DNA of 64,000 bases, from contig VCMS01000004.1 in the NCBI GenBank assembly GCA_022539475.1, positions 62,001 to 126,000 of the forward strand, in the 5' to 3' direction. Positions 20,953-30,129 of this stretch are shown piece by piece (the stretch's first letter is position 1; every line of letters starts with the position of its first letter). The position numbers and the translations under genes are program-made. The stretch comes from Gracilaria domingensis (lineage: Eukaryota; Rhodophyta; Florideophyceae; Gracilariales; Gracilariaceae). The notes under the pieces are model-generated. The model was given only the letters and a program-made list of their open reading frames with translations, did not search any database and was not told where the DNA came from.

Positions 20953-21918
20953 TCAAGGAGTATTAGACCGCTCCATGTGAGACCGCAACTGATCAAGGTT
21001 CCAAATAAACTCATCTCCAAATGCTTCTTTCAACACTATCTCGCCTTTCTTTTCTTCAAAGTCGTGAAGACGTCCATTCTTACCGACAGCTGCAATAACT
21101 TCGTCGAATCTCCATATGTTTGTACCCGTATCGTAACCGTCTGACTTGATATCAATTGCAACAATGCCTTGTTGGGCTCCAAATAGTGCTACACTAACCT
21201 CACCGATAAGTGGAAAACGATTTAAGACGTTTCTCACAGCGCTTTGATCAAGTCCCCGTTCTCTGTCATTATCCCAAAGGTGCCAATCTAAATCTTCAAG
21301 TATGGCCCATGAATATACTCTTCCACATCCTAACGTTCCCGAGATAGGGACCTGGAAAGACTTATACCCTCTTGTATATACCAGACGTTTGGTTTTCAAG
21401 TCATGAAAGTAGAGGTCCTCTAGTCCCACAACGTGCACTCCCGGCGTTCTTCTCAACAAATCTCGTACTTGCAGGAAGAATTCTTTGTTTACCACGTCAT
21501 CTGAGCCAAAGATTGTGACAGCGTCTGGGAGAGCTTCCTCTTGTCCAGAGCTCTTGTTGACGTAGAAATCTCGTAATGACGCCAATCCTTTATCGTGTTT
21601 CGCACCAAGTGGGCTGTTGGGAAAAATCGAGTACCCAGCATTGTACTTTTCTGCCATAGACCTTGTTTCCAACTCATCCGAACCCGTCAAGAACAAATCC
21701 AGTTGAATCTCATGCTTCAGGAGTGAATTTCCGAGATTTGCGAAGTGTTGCAGCACGAAATCAGTGAGCAATGGACGTTTCCAAACGCATATGAAGACAA
21801 CTATTTTGATATCGTCGCCCGCTGCAGCGGCCAGCGATGATGTGACAAGAAAAAGCAAGGTCAAAAACAATAAGATTGGAAAAGAAAGGGCCTGTATGTA
21901 GATTAGTTTTCTTTCCAT
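20953..21918 (-). CDS. Secreted or Golgi glycosyltransferase-like (GT-A fold) protein
   Basis: Encodes 321 residues from the ATG at 21918. This start is chosen because it opens a clear signal peptide or signal anchor (about residues 9-35; core PILLFLTLLFLVTSSLAAAA). IKIVVFICVWKRPLLTDFVL is a family-2-like first strand. PLGAKHDKGL and TIFGSDDVVN follow; the SDD would be the DXD-like metal site of a GT-A fold. Exact family and sugar are unknown. An in-frame ATG at 22020 exists but would overlap the POLR3K gene by more than 100 nt. Even the chosen start overlaps the POLR3K stop by 16 nt on the same strand. Confidence 0.65.
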   Translation of the reverse strand: MERKLIYIQALSFPILLFLTLLFLVTSSLAAAAGDDIKIVVFICVWKRPLLTDFVLQHFANLGNSLLKHEIQLDLFLTGSDELETRSMAEKYNAGYSIFPNSPLGAKHDKGLASLRDFYVNKSSGQEEALPDAVTIFGSDDVVNKEFFLQVRDLLRRTPGVHVVGLEDLYFHDLKTKRLVYTRGYKSFQVPISGTLGCGRVYSWAILEDLDWHLWDNDRERGLDQSAVRNVLNRFPLIGEVSVALFGAQQGIVAIDIKSDGYDTGTNIWRFDEVIAAVGKNGRLHDFEEKKGEIVLKEAFGDEFIWNLDQLRSHMERSNTP

Positions 21919-22326
21919 TGATGGGTGCATGCCACATTCGCACATCGATAGAAAGTTGTCATGGGCTCGTCTGCGGATCTTGTTTGCATCTGGAAGTAAT
22001 AGGCTTTCTGATGCGTGCATCTCGGGCAAGGTACCTCAGTTGAATCAGCGAGCTCCCAAGCAGCTTCTCCACCAAGAACGTCTTCCACCTGCTTTTTCGG
22101 TAAGTTGGTTACCTTCCTTTCAATTCGACTGGTTATCCTGTGAACATAAGGACATGTACGACACTCAAACCTCCAAGTAGGTTCTCGGAGCGATCCAGGA
22201 GGTGTTTTGTTTGCGAGAAGGTAGTTACCGCACTGCGTTACTCAACAAAAAGCATCAATTGTCAGAGAGAATGCTCTCTATTGCAGCAAATAGAACTCTC
22301 GGCCTTACCACTGGGCAAAACAACAT
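21903..22326 (-). CDS. POLR3K: DNA-directed RNA polymerase III subunit K (RPC11/RPC10), two exons
   Basis: Spliced gene on the minus strand: exon 1 22326-22309 (18 nt, MLFCPV), intron 22308-22233 (GTAAGG...CGCAG, 76 nt), exon 2 22232-21903. The product has 115 residues; human POLR3K has 108. The N-terminal zinc ribbon CPVC/CGNYLL...CRTC spans the junction, which confirms the splice. VEDVLGGEAAWE in the linker is family-specific. The C-terminal TFIIS-like ribbon holds QTRSADEPMTTFYRC, whose acidic pair (DE) enters the polymerase active site for RNA cleavage. The subunit drives transcript cleavage, termination and reinitiation by Pol III in the nucleus. Its 3' end overlaps the next gene's start. 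Confidence 0.94.
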
Positions 22327-23082
22327 TTTCTTCGACTCAGTTGTTCAAGCAGTACTCAAAATATCGATCGTAAGGATGTTTGTTTGGCCATGAAGATTCA
22401 GGCGGAGGATTCTGACTAACAACTGGGGAGTCTCCTCCAAAACCGGAATCTGTGTCGATGTGGAACCCCCGCAACGTTACTTCTATACGCATGGGAAAAC
22501 AGAAGAGGAAAGGCATTGTTCGGCGGTTGAGAGAACGGCCCGAGTGGGCCCATTGTACGCAGAGCTCGAAGGATGTCTTATCAATACCAAGCGACGCCAT
22601 TCATTTCGGAGGGGGTCAAGAAGCGGGGCGGTGGGGACTAACGGTGAACAGAGAGCAAGCTCTGCAGCCTACCGTCCTGTTGTACAAATCTTTAGTACAC
22701 GTACAGATCTGGTTGCGTCAGATTATCTCGTGGACCAAAATTGTGCCCTGTGGAAAAAAAGCACTTGAAAAAGCCCGCAAATAAGGCGTTCGGTCCGCTA
22801 AAAGCAACGCATTGTTGAAAATGATTTAGCGGTGGACATTTTGGCGCGCTGGCCTAACGCCCATGTAACGACTGTTCGCTCGGCTGCTCCGGCCACCAAG
22901 ACAGCGCCCGCTTGGAGTCGTCCCACCGTCGCTCGCATCCTCGCGACATTGCTCGAGGTGTTTCTCGTTCTCTTCGGTTATTGTTACCCAAACTCCCATA
23001 TCCGAGCGCGCCGGCGCCACCGAAAACGCAGTGCAATTCATTGCTGCTCGCGTGTGTCGATTTCACCGTCGTTGGTGTAGAC
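22327..23082. other. Divergent intergenic region (POLR3K / SR-like gene)
   Basis: Probably both promoters. It contains the E2F-like site listed at 22839-22848. ORFs inside (both strands) have no recognisable content. The last 200 bases are GC-richer, near the SR-like gene start. Confidence 0.45.
22839..22848. promoter_or_regulatory. E2F-like site
   Basis: TTTTGGCGCG matches the E2F/DP consensus TTTSSCGC. It lies about 240 bp upstream of the SR-like start and 510 bp upstream of POLR3K. Assignment is by motif only. Confidence 0.4.
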
Positions 23083-24341
23083 ATGTCCTTGTTTGCGGGA
23101 AACGTTTCCCTGCGTGCGTCTCCAGAAGAAATTCGCTCCTTCTTCTCCAAATTCGGTCCCTGTCGCGTGGACGTCAAGAGAGGCTACGCGTTTATAGATT
23201 ATGACAACAGCCGCGATGCGGAAGACGCGCGAAACGATACTAACGGCAAAGATTTTTATGGCATGAAGCTCAATGTTGAATGGTCCAAGAAACATATTGC
23301 CCGTACCTCTGGAGCTGCTGGCCCTGCTGTAGACTGGGAGCGCAGGCGCACTTCTCGGTATGCAGAGGATCGCCGTCCCCGAGATTATGACAGGGAATAC
23401 GACCGCGACTATCGTCGCAGATATGACTCTTCATATGACCGGGATAGGCATGATAGAGACAGAGATTATGACCGCCGCTACCGGGACAGAGACGATTTCA
23501 GGTATGATCGTGGACGTGACAGAGAATGGCGCGATCGTTACGAGAGAGATGAATACGGTGCTCGTGACTATCGGGCAGGAGAGGTCGGGAGAGGGGCCGT
23601 GAACTTGGATATGAGAGGAGGAGGTATGAGGAACACGAAAAATCACGCGAAGGTCCCCGTGACGCTGGAGATGAGAGAGGCCCTGCAGAGAACAACGACT
23701 CTCGCCGGCGGGAAGAAGTGGAGCGCCCTCCTGTTGAACGACAAGAGAACGGAAACGGAAATGGTAGTGTCGCAGGTGAAAGGGAACGTCAGAAAGAAGA
23801 AGAAACTCGAAATGGACCCAACGACAACGCCGGTGAACGTGAAGATGTGGATCAGGGAAACAAGGATGCCTTCCGTGAAGACGATAATCGCAGGCGCCAC
23901 AGAGAAGAGGACCATGATGAAAATGGAGACCAATATGACCGAGATGGAGTAGATGCCAAAAGGAGAAGACTCAACGACGGAGAGGTGGAGCGAAATGATC
24001 CTGACCAGGAAGAAGATCGTCCACGTGAAGAGAACGGTGATAACAGACGTGACTTCAAAGAAGACGATCGTCTGAAAGATGGTCCGAATCGCAGTAACGA
24101 CCGAGAGGAGTACGGCACGGAGAATGGAACCCGCCGAGATAGCGAAGAAAGAAGCCGTGAGGACGATTGGAACAAACGTGAGAAGCGCGATCCAGATAAC
24201 GTTACTCCCCCCGACTCTCGGAAGGAATTGGCCCGTAGGGAGTACGATCGTGAAGATCACGATGAACCCGCTAGGGAAAAGGGAGAACCAGAGCCGCAAC
24301 GTGCTGACGACGGTGAGGAAGATCGTAACGCCGCGTTTTAG
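23083..24341 (+). CDS. SR-like RNA-binding splicing factor (RRM plus RD/RE-rich tail), apparent frameshift
   Basis: An RRM occupies residues 1-72: RNP2-like LFAGNV and RNP1 RGYAFIDYDN. A long tail of Arg-Asp, Arg-Glu and Arg-Tyr dipeptides follows. In the starting frame this tail suddenly becomes ordinary sequence after about 23580 and ends at 23952. The frame one base back, open after its stop at 23565-23567, continues the same RD/RE-rich composition (ERGRELGYERRRYEEHEK) to 24341. The gene therefore reads as one protein of about 420 residues with a -1 shift between 23568 and 23590. No GT-AG intron fits there. Such proteins bind pre-mRNA and recruit spliceosome components in the nucleus. Few RS dipeptides are present, so it is SR-like rather than a canonical SR protein. 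Confidence 0.75.
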
Positions 24342-24841
24342 AATCCTCCACAAAAGAAAATGCAGTGCTTTAGTGAATCGATGTGAGCCCTCCGGGCGAA
24401 TACGTCGAGTTCAACTGTCTCAACGAAGCGTTGCGAGCACCGAATCGAATTCGATTAGAACCAAGACAATCGATCTTATGCTTAGCATCGTTCTTTCAAC
24501 ATGCCGACCGCGTCTCTCGCAAAGCTGAGGCTAATGACAACCTTATGTGTCCCTTGTTTAAATGAAGCTGTTGTTAATATCGTCGTTCACCGCCATCGTC
24601 GATTTGTTCTTACTCAAAATTACGAACAGTTCATTCCGCAATGAACTATCATCAATCACGCTTTCGATGTTCAGATCTTCGCGATGACAACAACCCTAAA
24701 ATACGTAATCGCTCCGTGCGCTTCTACCGAACATCAACCGCAAGCCAGCACAACGGAAACGGCGCAGCAAATCCTTCGCGCCCTGAACCTGTCCAAAATC
24801 GAGCTTCCAGCGACGGTACGTTCACCAGATTGAAAATCACT
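24342..24841. other. Convergent intergenic spacer
   Basis: Spacer between the convergent SR-like gene and PEX16. A 79-codon open frame at 24641-24880 runs into the PEX16 3' end and has no recognisable content. Confidence 0.45.
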
Positions 24842-26032
24842 TCACGAGGCGCTCAGATAGAACCAGTACTGCTGGAGTAAAGTAATCCATTCAATGGCCG
24901 ATGATGAGATACCACCGACAAGAGGAACTTTGCGCAATGGAGTCGTGAATTTCTTTATCACACGCCTCAGTATCAAATCGAACAGAGGACTTCGACCGAG
25001 GTAAAGCACTAGCTGTGCCATTCGTCTCCTCCGTTCTTCAAGCTCTGATGGGGAAGCCGGGGCGGCCATCGCTGAGCGAGACGCGACATCAAGCAAGAGT
25101 GCTGCACACCATGCCTTCCACGATCGCCATCCAAACCTTCGAATCAACGAGATATGAATGAATGGCCTCACAACATATGCTACTTCTGCAGCAAGCTCGG
25201 TTGGCGTTAAAGCGTTGAATGCGTGTTGAATTCCTTCCATTGTTTGAGAAAGTGTTGGGCGTCTCGGCGGCGTCGAAGAGCATGCCTCACATTTTGTTTG
25301 AGGCATGAACATTCGCACGACCCAATTTGCTCGTCTTTCATATGCGATGGTGAACAATGCGTCAAGCAATGGATCAGACGTGGGACGATGTTCTTGCAGT
25401 GCTGATGGAACCGGTTCCAAACCGGCTATAACTTGGCGTGATATTGAGCGTTGCCGTTTTTGATCTTTCCGAGGCTTGATAATCATACGGTTTGTTCGAG
25501 AGCCTTTCTCGACAGCTACTTTCTCGTTGCCCGGGACACTTTGCATACCGCATGTACAAGAAGGTGGAGCCGGGGTCTCTGGTAGTTGTTGATCAGCAGC
25601 TGTCAGCACGCGCATTTGGTTTTCATTCGGACTAGAAAGTAGCGAAAGTCTAAGAAGAGCTTTCGCCGCTTCAAGAATTGATATCGAATTGAGCTGTGCT
25701 CGGGAGGGGCTCTTCGACGCAGTATCGCAGCGTTTGGCAACCATCTCGACCAGCAGTTGTACAGCGGATATGACGTTCAGAGCGAGAAGTTTACGACGAC
25801 GGGATTTTGAGAATGGTGCAGATGGGTAATCGCGGTATATAGTGAGAAGCGAAACGAATGTGGCTGCTATCTGAGCTCGTAGCTCTGCGTTGGCAGAGGG
25901 GGTTAGGAGTGCTATGGATTGCAAAGCATCGGCTGCAATGGCTAGTAAACGGTTGTTTGCCAGCAGCGAAGTTCGAAGCGAGTCGTCAGCGCTCTGGAGA
26001 AGGAAGCGAACTTTGGACACTGATGCGGACAT
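24842..26032 (-). CDS. PEX16: Peroxisomal membrane protein PEX16
   Basis: Encodes 396 residues. The match is strongest in the C-terminal half: ELAAEVAYVVRPFIHISLIR, RFGWRSWKAWCAALLLDVAS, then RRMAQLVLYLGRSPLFD, in the order seen in animal and plant PEX16. The protein ends in the aromatic-rich LQQYWFYLSAS. PEX16 acts in the ER and peroxisome membrane as a receptor for PEX3 and other membrane proteins during peroxisome biogenesis. The N-terminal 120 residues are helical and Ala/Leu-rich. A basic, disordered insert with a CTCGMQ cysteine pair sits at about 160-205. The ATG at 26032 is the first in frame. Confidence 0.85.
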   Translation of the reverse strand: MSASVSKVRFLLQSADDSLRTSLLANNRLLAIAADALQSIALLTPSANAELRAQIAATFVSLLTIYRDYPSAPFSKSRRRKLLALNVISAVQLLVEMVAKRCDTASKSPSRAQLNSISILEAAKALLRLSLLSSPNENQMRVLTAADQQLPETPAPPSCTCGMQSVPGNEKVAVEKGSRTNRMIIKPRKDQKRQRSISRQVIAGLEPVPSALQEHRPTSDPLLDALFTIAYERRANWVVRMFMPQTKCEACSSTPPRRPTLSQTMEGIQHAFNALTPTELAAEVAYVVRPFIHISLIRRFGWRSWKAWCAALLLDVASRSAMAAPASPSELEERRRRMAQLVLYLGRSPLFDLILRRVIKKFTTPLRKVPLVGGISSSAIEWITLLQQYWFYLSAS

Positions 26033-26205
26033 CTTGCCGGAGGACTAAAGCCCAGATATGAGAGGTATCAACGGCAACAATCGGTACGTTCTTGGTGGCG
26101 CTCCTTGGGGGCGCGACGCGGCAGTGATTTGGCGACAAAGGATTCGTTCCTTGCATCGTGGACCATGTTTGCGAGCCTTGTGTATGGGTTGCTCATGTCC
26201 AAAAA

Positions 26206-26214
26206 GGCGGGAAA
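26206..26214. promoter_or_regulatory. E2F-like site upstream of PEX16
   Basis: GGCGGGAAA is the reverse complement of the classic E2F core TTTCCCGCC. It lies about 175 bp upstream of the PEX16 start codon. A motif match only. Confidence 0.35.
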
Positions 26215-26892
26215 GTTTCGGATTCGAAAACAATTTTTTGGAAAACTACACCAGTTCTTCGGAACAACTTCGCAGAACAACCGTCCCGCTGTTAGTCGTT
26301 CGCGGATCAACTTACGACCATCGCCGCGACTTCGCCACCCGGAACTTCGAAAGCAGTACGTTGTTCAAGGGTATGGCTTTCCCCCGTTGACTCGACTCAT
26401 GTGGATCCATACCCAGTGATTGACCTGGAACGCAGCGTTACTACAAGCGTGATGCTGTATCCATGTTGCCATAATATTGTGCAGCGTTTGGCGTTGTAGA
26501 GACAGCCATACTGGTTTTCAGGACCGCTGTTTTTCTCCCTCATCGTTTGAAGATTGCTTCACGTAGATGGTTGCGTTCCTAAACTGCGGGCCACAGTTTC
26601 GTATTCCGAAACTGTAGTAGACTGATAGTAGGCCCAATAGCCTGAGAAGACTTGGTCACGCTTCTCGTGCATTTCAGTCAGCGTATTAATGTGGGTCAGC
26701 TCAAGCAACGTGTGCTGCCCGCCCAAAGTCGGGCAGGTCCAAAAAGACATTGTGGGGTTCAACGATGGAATTGGGGGTTGTAGTGGTGAGGGGTATGCTG
26801 AGCCTCATAGCAATCGACATAGTCCTTTGCTATCATTATTACGACCCCTAATCTTCTCCTGTTCTGCGGACCTGCCTTTCCTCTCCATGCAG

Positions 26893-27026
26893 TTTGCAAG
26901 ACTGGACAATCGTAATTTTTGGCTTTCTTCAGGAGAGAAAATTACGTTTAGATACTTAGCGTAGTTTTCCTGCTCCTTCGCAGTGAGGAGTTGCAGGCCA
27001 TACTAAAGAAGAAGAAGAAGAAAAAA
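26893..27026 (+). mobile_element. LINE-like retroelement 3' end (relic)
   Basis: Contains TTTTTGGCTTTCTTCAGG followed by GAGGAGTTGCAGGCCATAC and a (GAA)n tail. The same order occurs at 55628-55795 and, more diverged, at 32408-32525 and 55805-55937. Those at 55 kb follow retroelement coding remains, so this is probably a 5'-truncated insertion of the same family. A short simple-repeat tail is typical of some non-LTR elements. Confidence 0.6.
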
Positions 27027-27510
27027 CTGGACAAATCGCTTAACTGCTCTCCAAATAATCCTTGGTCTACTGGGGTAGACTCTACTGCGAGCCAGATGAT
27101 CTGCCTGGATGTGTAAATCACCGCTGTATTGCCTTTGAGGGGCGGTCGGGTAGAGTATACTCCGTCTATGTCGTACCTTCGGTAGTATTGAGCTTCGTTA
27201 GTTGGCAGCTGTACAGAGTGAAGCTGGTCTTCGCAAAGGTTCACGAAAGGAAGTAACCATTTCCAGAAGAAAAATCATGAAATCCTCACTACTCGCAGCT
27301 ACTCATTGTATCTTGTACATATGCGGATCAAGACCTTCGAACCCTGAGAGTTCTCGCCCGCATATGCGGCATCATGCCATGTGCATGGCATTTTCGTAAA
27401 GCAATCATGGCAGCCATGTCATTTGAACAGTGCGAATAACAGTTCCATTTTTCTTCCCGTTCGGAGTTTTGTCCTTGGTATATTATAATATATCATGTCG
27501 AGCTAGTAGT

Positions 27511-27555
27511 GCTATCCTTGTAGCAGTGCTAGGCCAGCACTGCTACAAGGATAGC
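27511..27555. repeat. Perfect hairpin, 20-bp arms, 5-nt loop
   Basis: Left arm 27511-27530 (GCTATCCTTGTAGCAGTGCT) and right arm 27536-27555 are exact reverse complements, with AGGCC as the loop. It lies in the PEX16/protease spacer. Confidence 0.95.
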
Positions 27556-27882
27556 CTAGCAGGCTTAGGCTACTGCACTCCTATGATTGCGAAGCTATCT
27601 CTCCATTGTGATGGCCCCAGTCGTTCTGAGATTCTTAAGTTGAGAATCGCAGGAAACTGCTTTAGCTTGTATTAGTTCCCACTTCCATTCATTGAATCGT
27701 TCCGCGCGTGACTTTCCTGATTCCCCCCGATTGCACCAAATGGTTCATTCCATGAACTGGAGAAGCACCGCTACAAGCCAATTTGTACCTTCGCGTATGC
27801 CACATGTAGAATTTCTGAGGCATTCTTTATCAAAACCGAACCAGCTTGAGTCGTCTGTGAGAGGCCTGGAGGGCCGGAATCC

Positions 27883-27929
27883 AGTTTTTGACTAGGCACT
27901 GCCTACTAGGCAGTGCCTAGTCAAAAACT
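27883..27929. repeat. Perfect 47-bp palindrome, 1-nt centre
   Basis: Left arm 27883-27905 and right arm 27907-27929 are exact reverse complements over 23 bases (outer sequence AGTTTTTGACTAGGCACTGC). A partial extra copy, GCCTACTAGGCAGT, follows at 27933-27946, as if the arm had been copied again. Confidence 0.95.
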
Positions 27930-28360
27930 AGTGCCTACTAGGCAGTACGCCTACCTGTAAAAGCAAGATCGGTGTCCAATCGACAGTGTCGATGCTTACA
28001 GACGCATGACCGTCATCATGAACTCTTACGTTGCGTGCTTCTCGGGTTCGGGACATGCATCCATCATTTGATATGCGCCGTGCTGGTTCCATACTTTTGT
28101 GTGATTCATCGCAGGAGAGATCCCACGGTGCGCAGAATAAAACTGCTCCGTGTTGGATCGCGAACCGCTTTTGGGCGCCTTCGTGCTCTGGCCCCTATCC
28201 AGAGGTTGGAATGCCCATAACAAATAGTTCCTGGTCGACGTCAATAATTCCACCTTTCCTCAATTCGACTCCTGCCTGCGCTTGGACTTCGAGAGCAGAA
28301 ATCAGGTAGACATATCGTGCGGGCGTCCCCTTCACTGCCGAGACGTCTCTACCGTTCAAC

Positions 28361-30019
28361 ATGAAATCCTCACTGTTAGTCTTACTAGTTCTCTCCTGTT
28401 TAGCATTCAACTCAAGCGCTGATCTTACCCATCTTACATTAACTCGCAAAAAAGTTTCCGCATCTCGTGTGTTTTCGCATCATGGTCGACCGTGGGCGGC
28501 TGGCTCTAAAGCCCGGTTTCCTATCAAGCTTTTCACCGAGAGCAAACTTCCAGCTCAGGAGATGAAAGGAGGTGTTGTCCCAGTTGGAGAGTACTATCTC
28601 ACTCTGCTTTTCGGCGGACAACCCATTAACGTTCAGATCGATACAGGCAGTTCGACCATGGCGGTCCCACTTTTACAGTGCGTCAATTGCCATCCCGATG
28701 ATCATCGCTTTGATATTTCTAGCGCACGTGGTTCGGCAGGACTTATTTCGTGCGAATCACAGACTTGTCGACCAAACAGTTGCAGAGCAATGAGTCAATG
28801 CACGAAGTGTTCCTCTACACAGGCATGCTGTTCGTCTGTTGTTCCCAAGGCCTGTGGATTTTTCCTAGCTTACGCGGATGAATCCGGTGCAGCTGGGGCG
28901 CTTGCAGAGGCCATGGTTGGAATTGGAGGAATCACTGTTCCTCTTGCCTTCGGAACCATTCTTCGTGAGACGAATGACTTTGAAGCCGAAAATGTTGATG
29001 GTATCTTCGGTATGGCATACAAAGCCCTCGCCTGCAATCCTACGTGCGTGCTTCCCTTGTTTGATACACTTGTCGCGAGTGGCAAAGTTGATCGCGATAT
29101 TTTCTCGATCTGCACCGGAACGAATGGAGGAACTCTTGTCCTTGGAGGCTCAAACCCAAATCTTTACAAAGGACAGTTACAGTACGTCCCAATGGTTCAT
29201 CAGGGCATCAAGCTCTTCTATGGTGTGAATATACAAGGTATGAATGTGAATGGTGAAAGATTAATCCTTCCTAGCTTTTCAAAGGGTATTGTTGATTCTG
29301 GTACGACTGTGTTAGTGGTCACAACAAGCACATATGGAAAGCTTCGTAGCTATTTTCAGTCTAATTTCTGCAACGTACCCGGGTTATGCCCTGGAAAAGC
29401 GAACGGCTATTCGAGGCAGTCATGGGAGGCCGATGTTGTTCACCAGGACGACATCGACATGGTACGTCGACATGGAAATTCCACTGAGAGAACCATTGCC
29501 GAGACATGGTTCTATCCCGGGTACTGTGCACAACTAAGTGACGAATATATTGCGATGCTCCCCACCCTGACAATCGTGTTAGATAACGATGTAACTCTCG
29601 AACTAGACCCTGAGACTTATATGTTGCGGTATGAGTCGGATTCGAGAAACCCTTTTAGCCAAAGAGTCGTGTACAGGTGCTTGGGCATCTCGCCCTTGGA
29701 TAACCTTGAACAGATGGGGAACAACGTGATTCTTGGCGACACCGTACTGCAAAAGTACTATGTGGAGTATGACCGCGAGAACGACAGAGTCGGATTTGCG
29801 GAAGCGGGCAATTGCCATGATCCAAATGCAGTACGAGTCGCAGAAGGTGTCCGCGGCACTCACCATCACCGTGGCACTAGTTTGCTCCCGCATTGGCTCA
29901 CGCGAGCCCTGGTATTCTTCTCAATAGCTGTGTGGATTTTCATCCTAGCAGTTTGCGCTCAGGACGCGTTCAAGCGACAAAGGCAGAGAGGATATATGAA
30001 TATCTCGTCCAGTCAGTAA
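28361..30019 (+). CDS. Membrane-anchored pepsin-like aspartic protease (A1)
   Basis: Encodes 552 residues. A signal peptide (1-20, core LLVLLVLSCLAF) is followed by a pro-region and a catalytic domain with both A1 motifs: DTGSS (D94) and DSGTT (D312). A Cys-rich loop (about 107-165, including a TKCSSTQACC segment) resembles that of nepenthesin-like and BACE-like forms. A hydrophobic segment near 513-533 (LVFFSIAVWIFILAVCA) and a short basic tail predict a type I membrane protein facing the secretory lumen or vacuole. It converges with GARS; the stop codons are about 110 bp apart. Confidence 0.93.
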   Translation: MKSSLLVLLVLSCLAFNSSADLTHLTLTRKKVSASRVFSHHGRPWAAGSKARFPIKLFTESKLPAQEMKGGVVPVGEYYLTLLFGGQPINVQIDTGSSTMAVPLLQCVNCHPDDHRFDISSARGSAGLISCESQTCRPNSCRAMSQCTKCSSTQACCSSVVPKACGFFLAYADESGAAGALAEAMVGIGGITVPLAFGTILRETNDFEAENVDGIFGMAYKALACNPTCVLPLFDTLVASGKVDRDIFSICTGTNGGTLVLGGSNPNLYKGQLQYVPMVHQGIKLFYGVNIQGMNVNGERLILPSFSKGIVDSGTTVLVVTTSTYGKLRSYFQSNFCNVPGLCPGKANGYSRQSWEADVVHQDDIDMVRRHGNSTERTIAETWFYPGYCAQLSDEYIAMLPTLTIVLDNDVTLELDPETYMLRYESDSRNPFSQRVVYRCLGISPLDNLEQMGNNVILGDTVLQKYYVEYDRENDRVGFAEAGNCHDPNAVRVAEGVRGTHHHRGTSLLPHWLTRALVFFSIAVWIFILAVCAQDAFKRQRQRGYMNISSSQ

Positions 30020-30129
30020 GGCTCCAAACTATTAGATCTGCAAAACAGTGGAAAGAAGTGTGAACGAATACCGTCTTGCGATATCGTTTAATGAAGGAAA
30101 TGTTTGTCGTCCGCCCAAAACAAGAAACG

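Larger units (their letters stand above)
26033..28360. other. Accessory-looking intergenic region
   Basis: A 2.3-kb divergent spacer between PEX16 and the aspartic protease. It holds an E2F-like site, a LINE 3' end and two perfect hairpins, listed separately. A third, 9-bp inverted pair (CATATGCGG / CCGCATATG) lies near 27319 and 27357. No intact gene was recognised. Confidence 0.5.

Noticed and set aside
20953..22029. Longer GT-like protein starting at 22029 or 22020
   Set aside because: 22029 is TTG, and 22020 would put over 100 nt inside POLR3K; the signal peptide starts at 21918.
23590..23955. Continuation of the SR-like frame to its stop
   Set aside because: The composition changes completely, while the neighbouring frame keeps the RD/RE pattern.
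23643..24353. 236-codon minus-strand ORF, hydrophobic
   Set aside because: It is the reverse reading of the RD/RE-rich SR tail, which yields Val/Phe/Ile/Ser runs; no domain.
27277..28374. Identical 14-bp ATGAAATCCTCACT at 27277 and at the aspartic protease start 28361
   Set aside because: Similarity stops after 14 bases; no evidence of a duplicated gene start.
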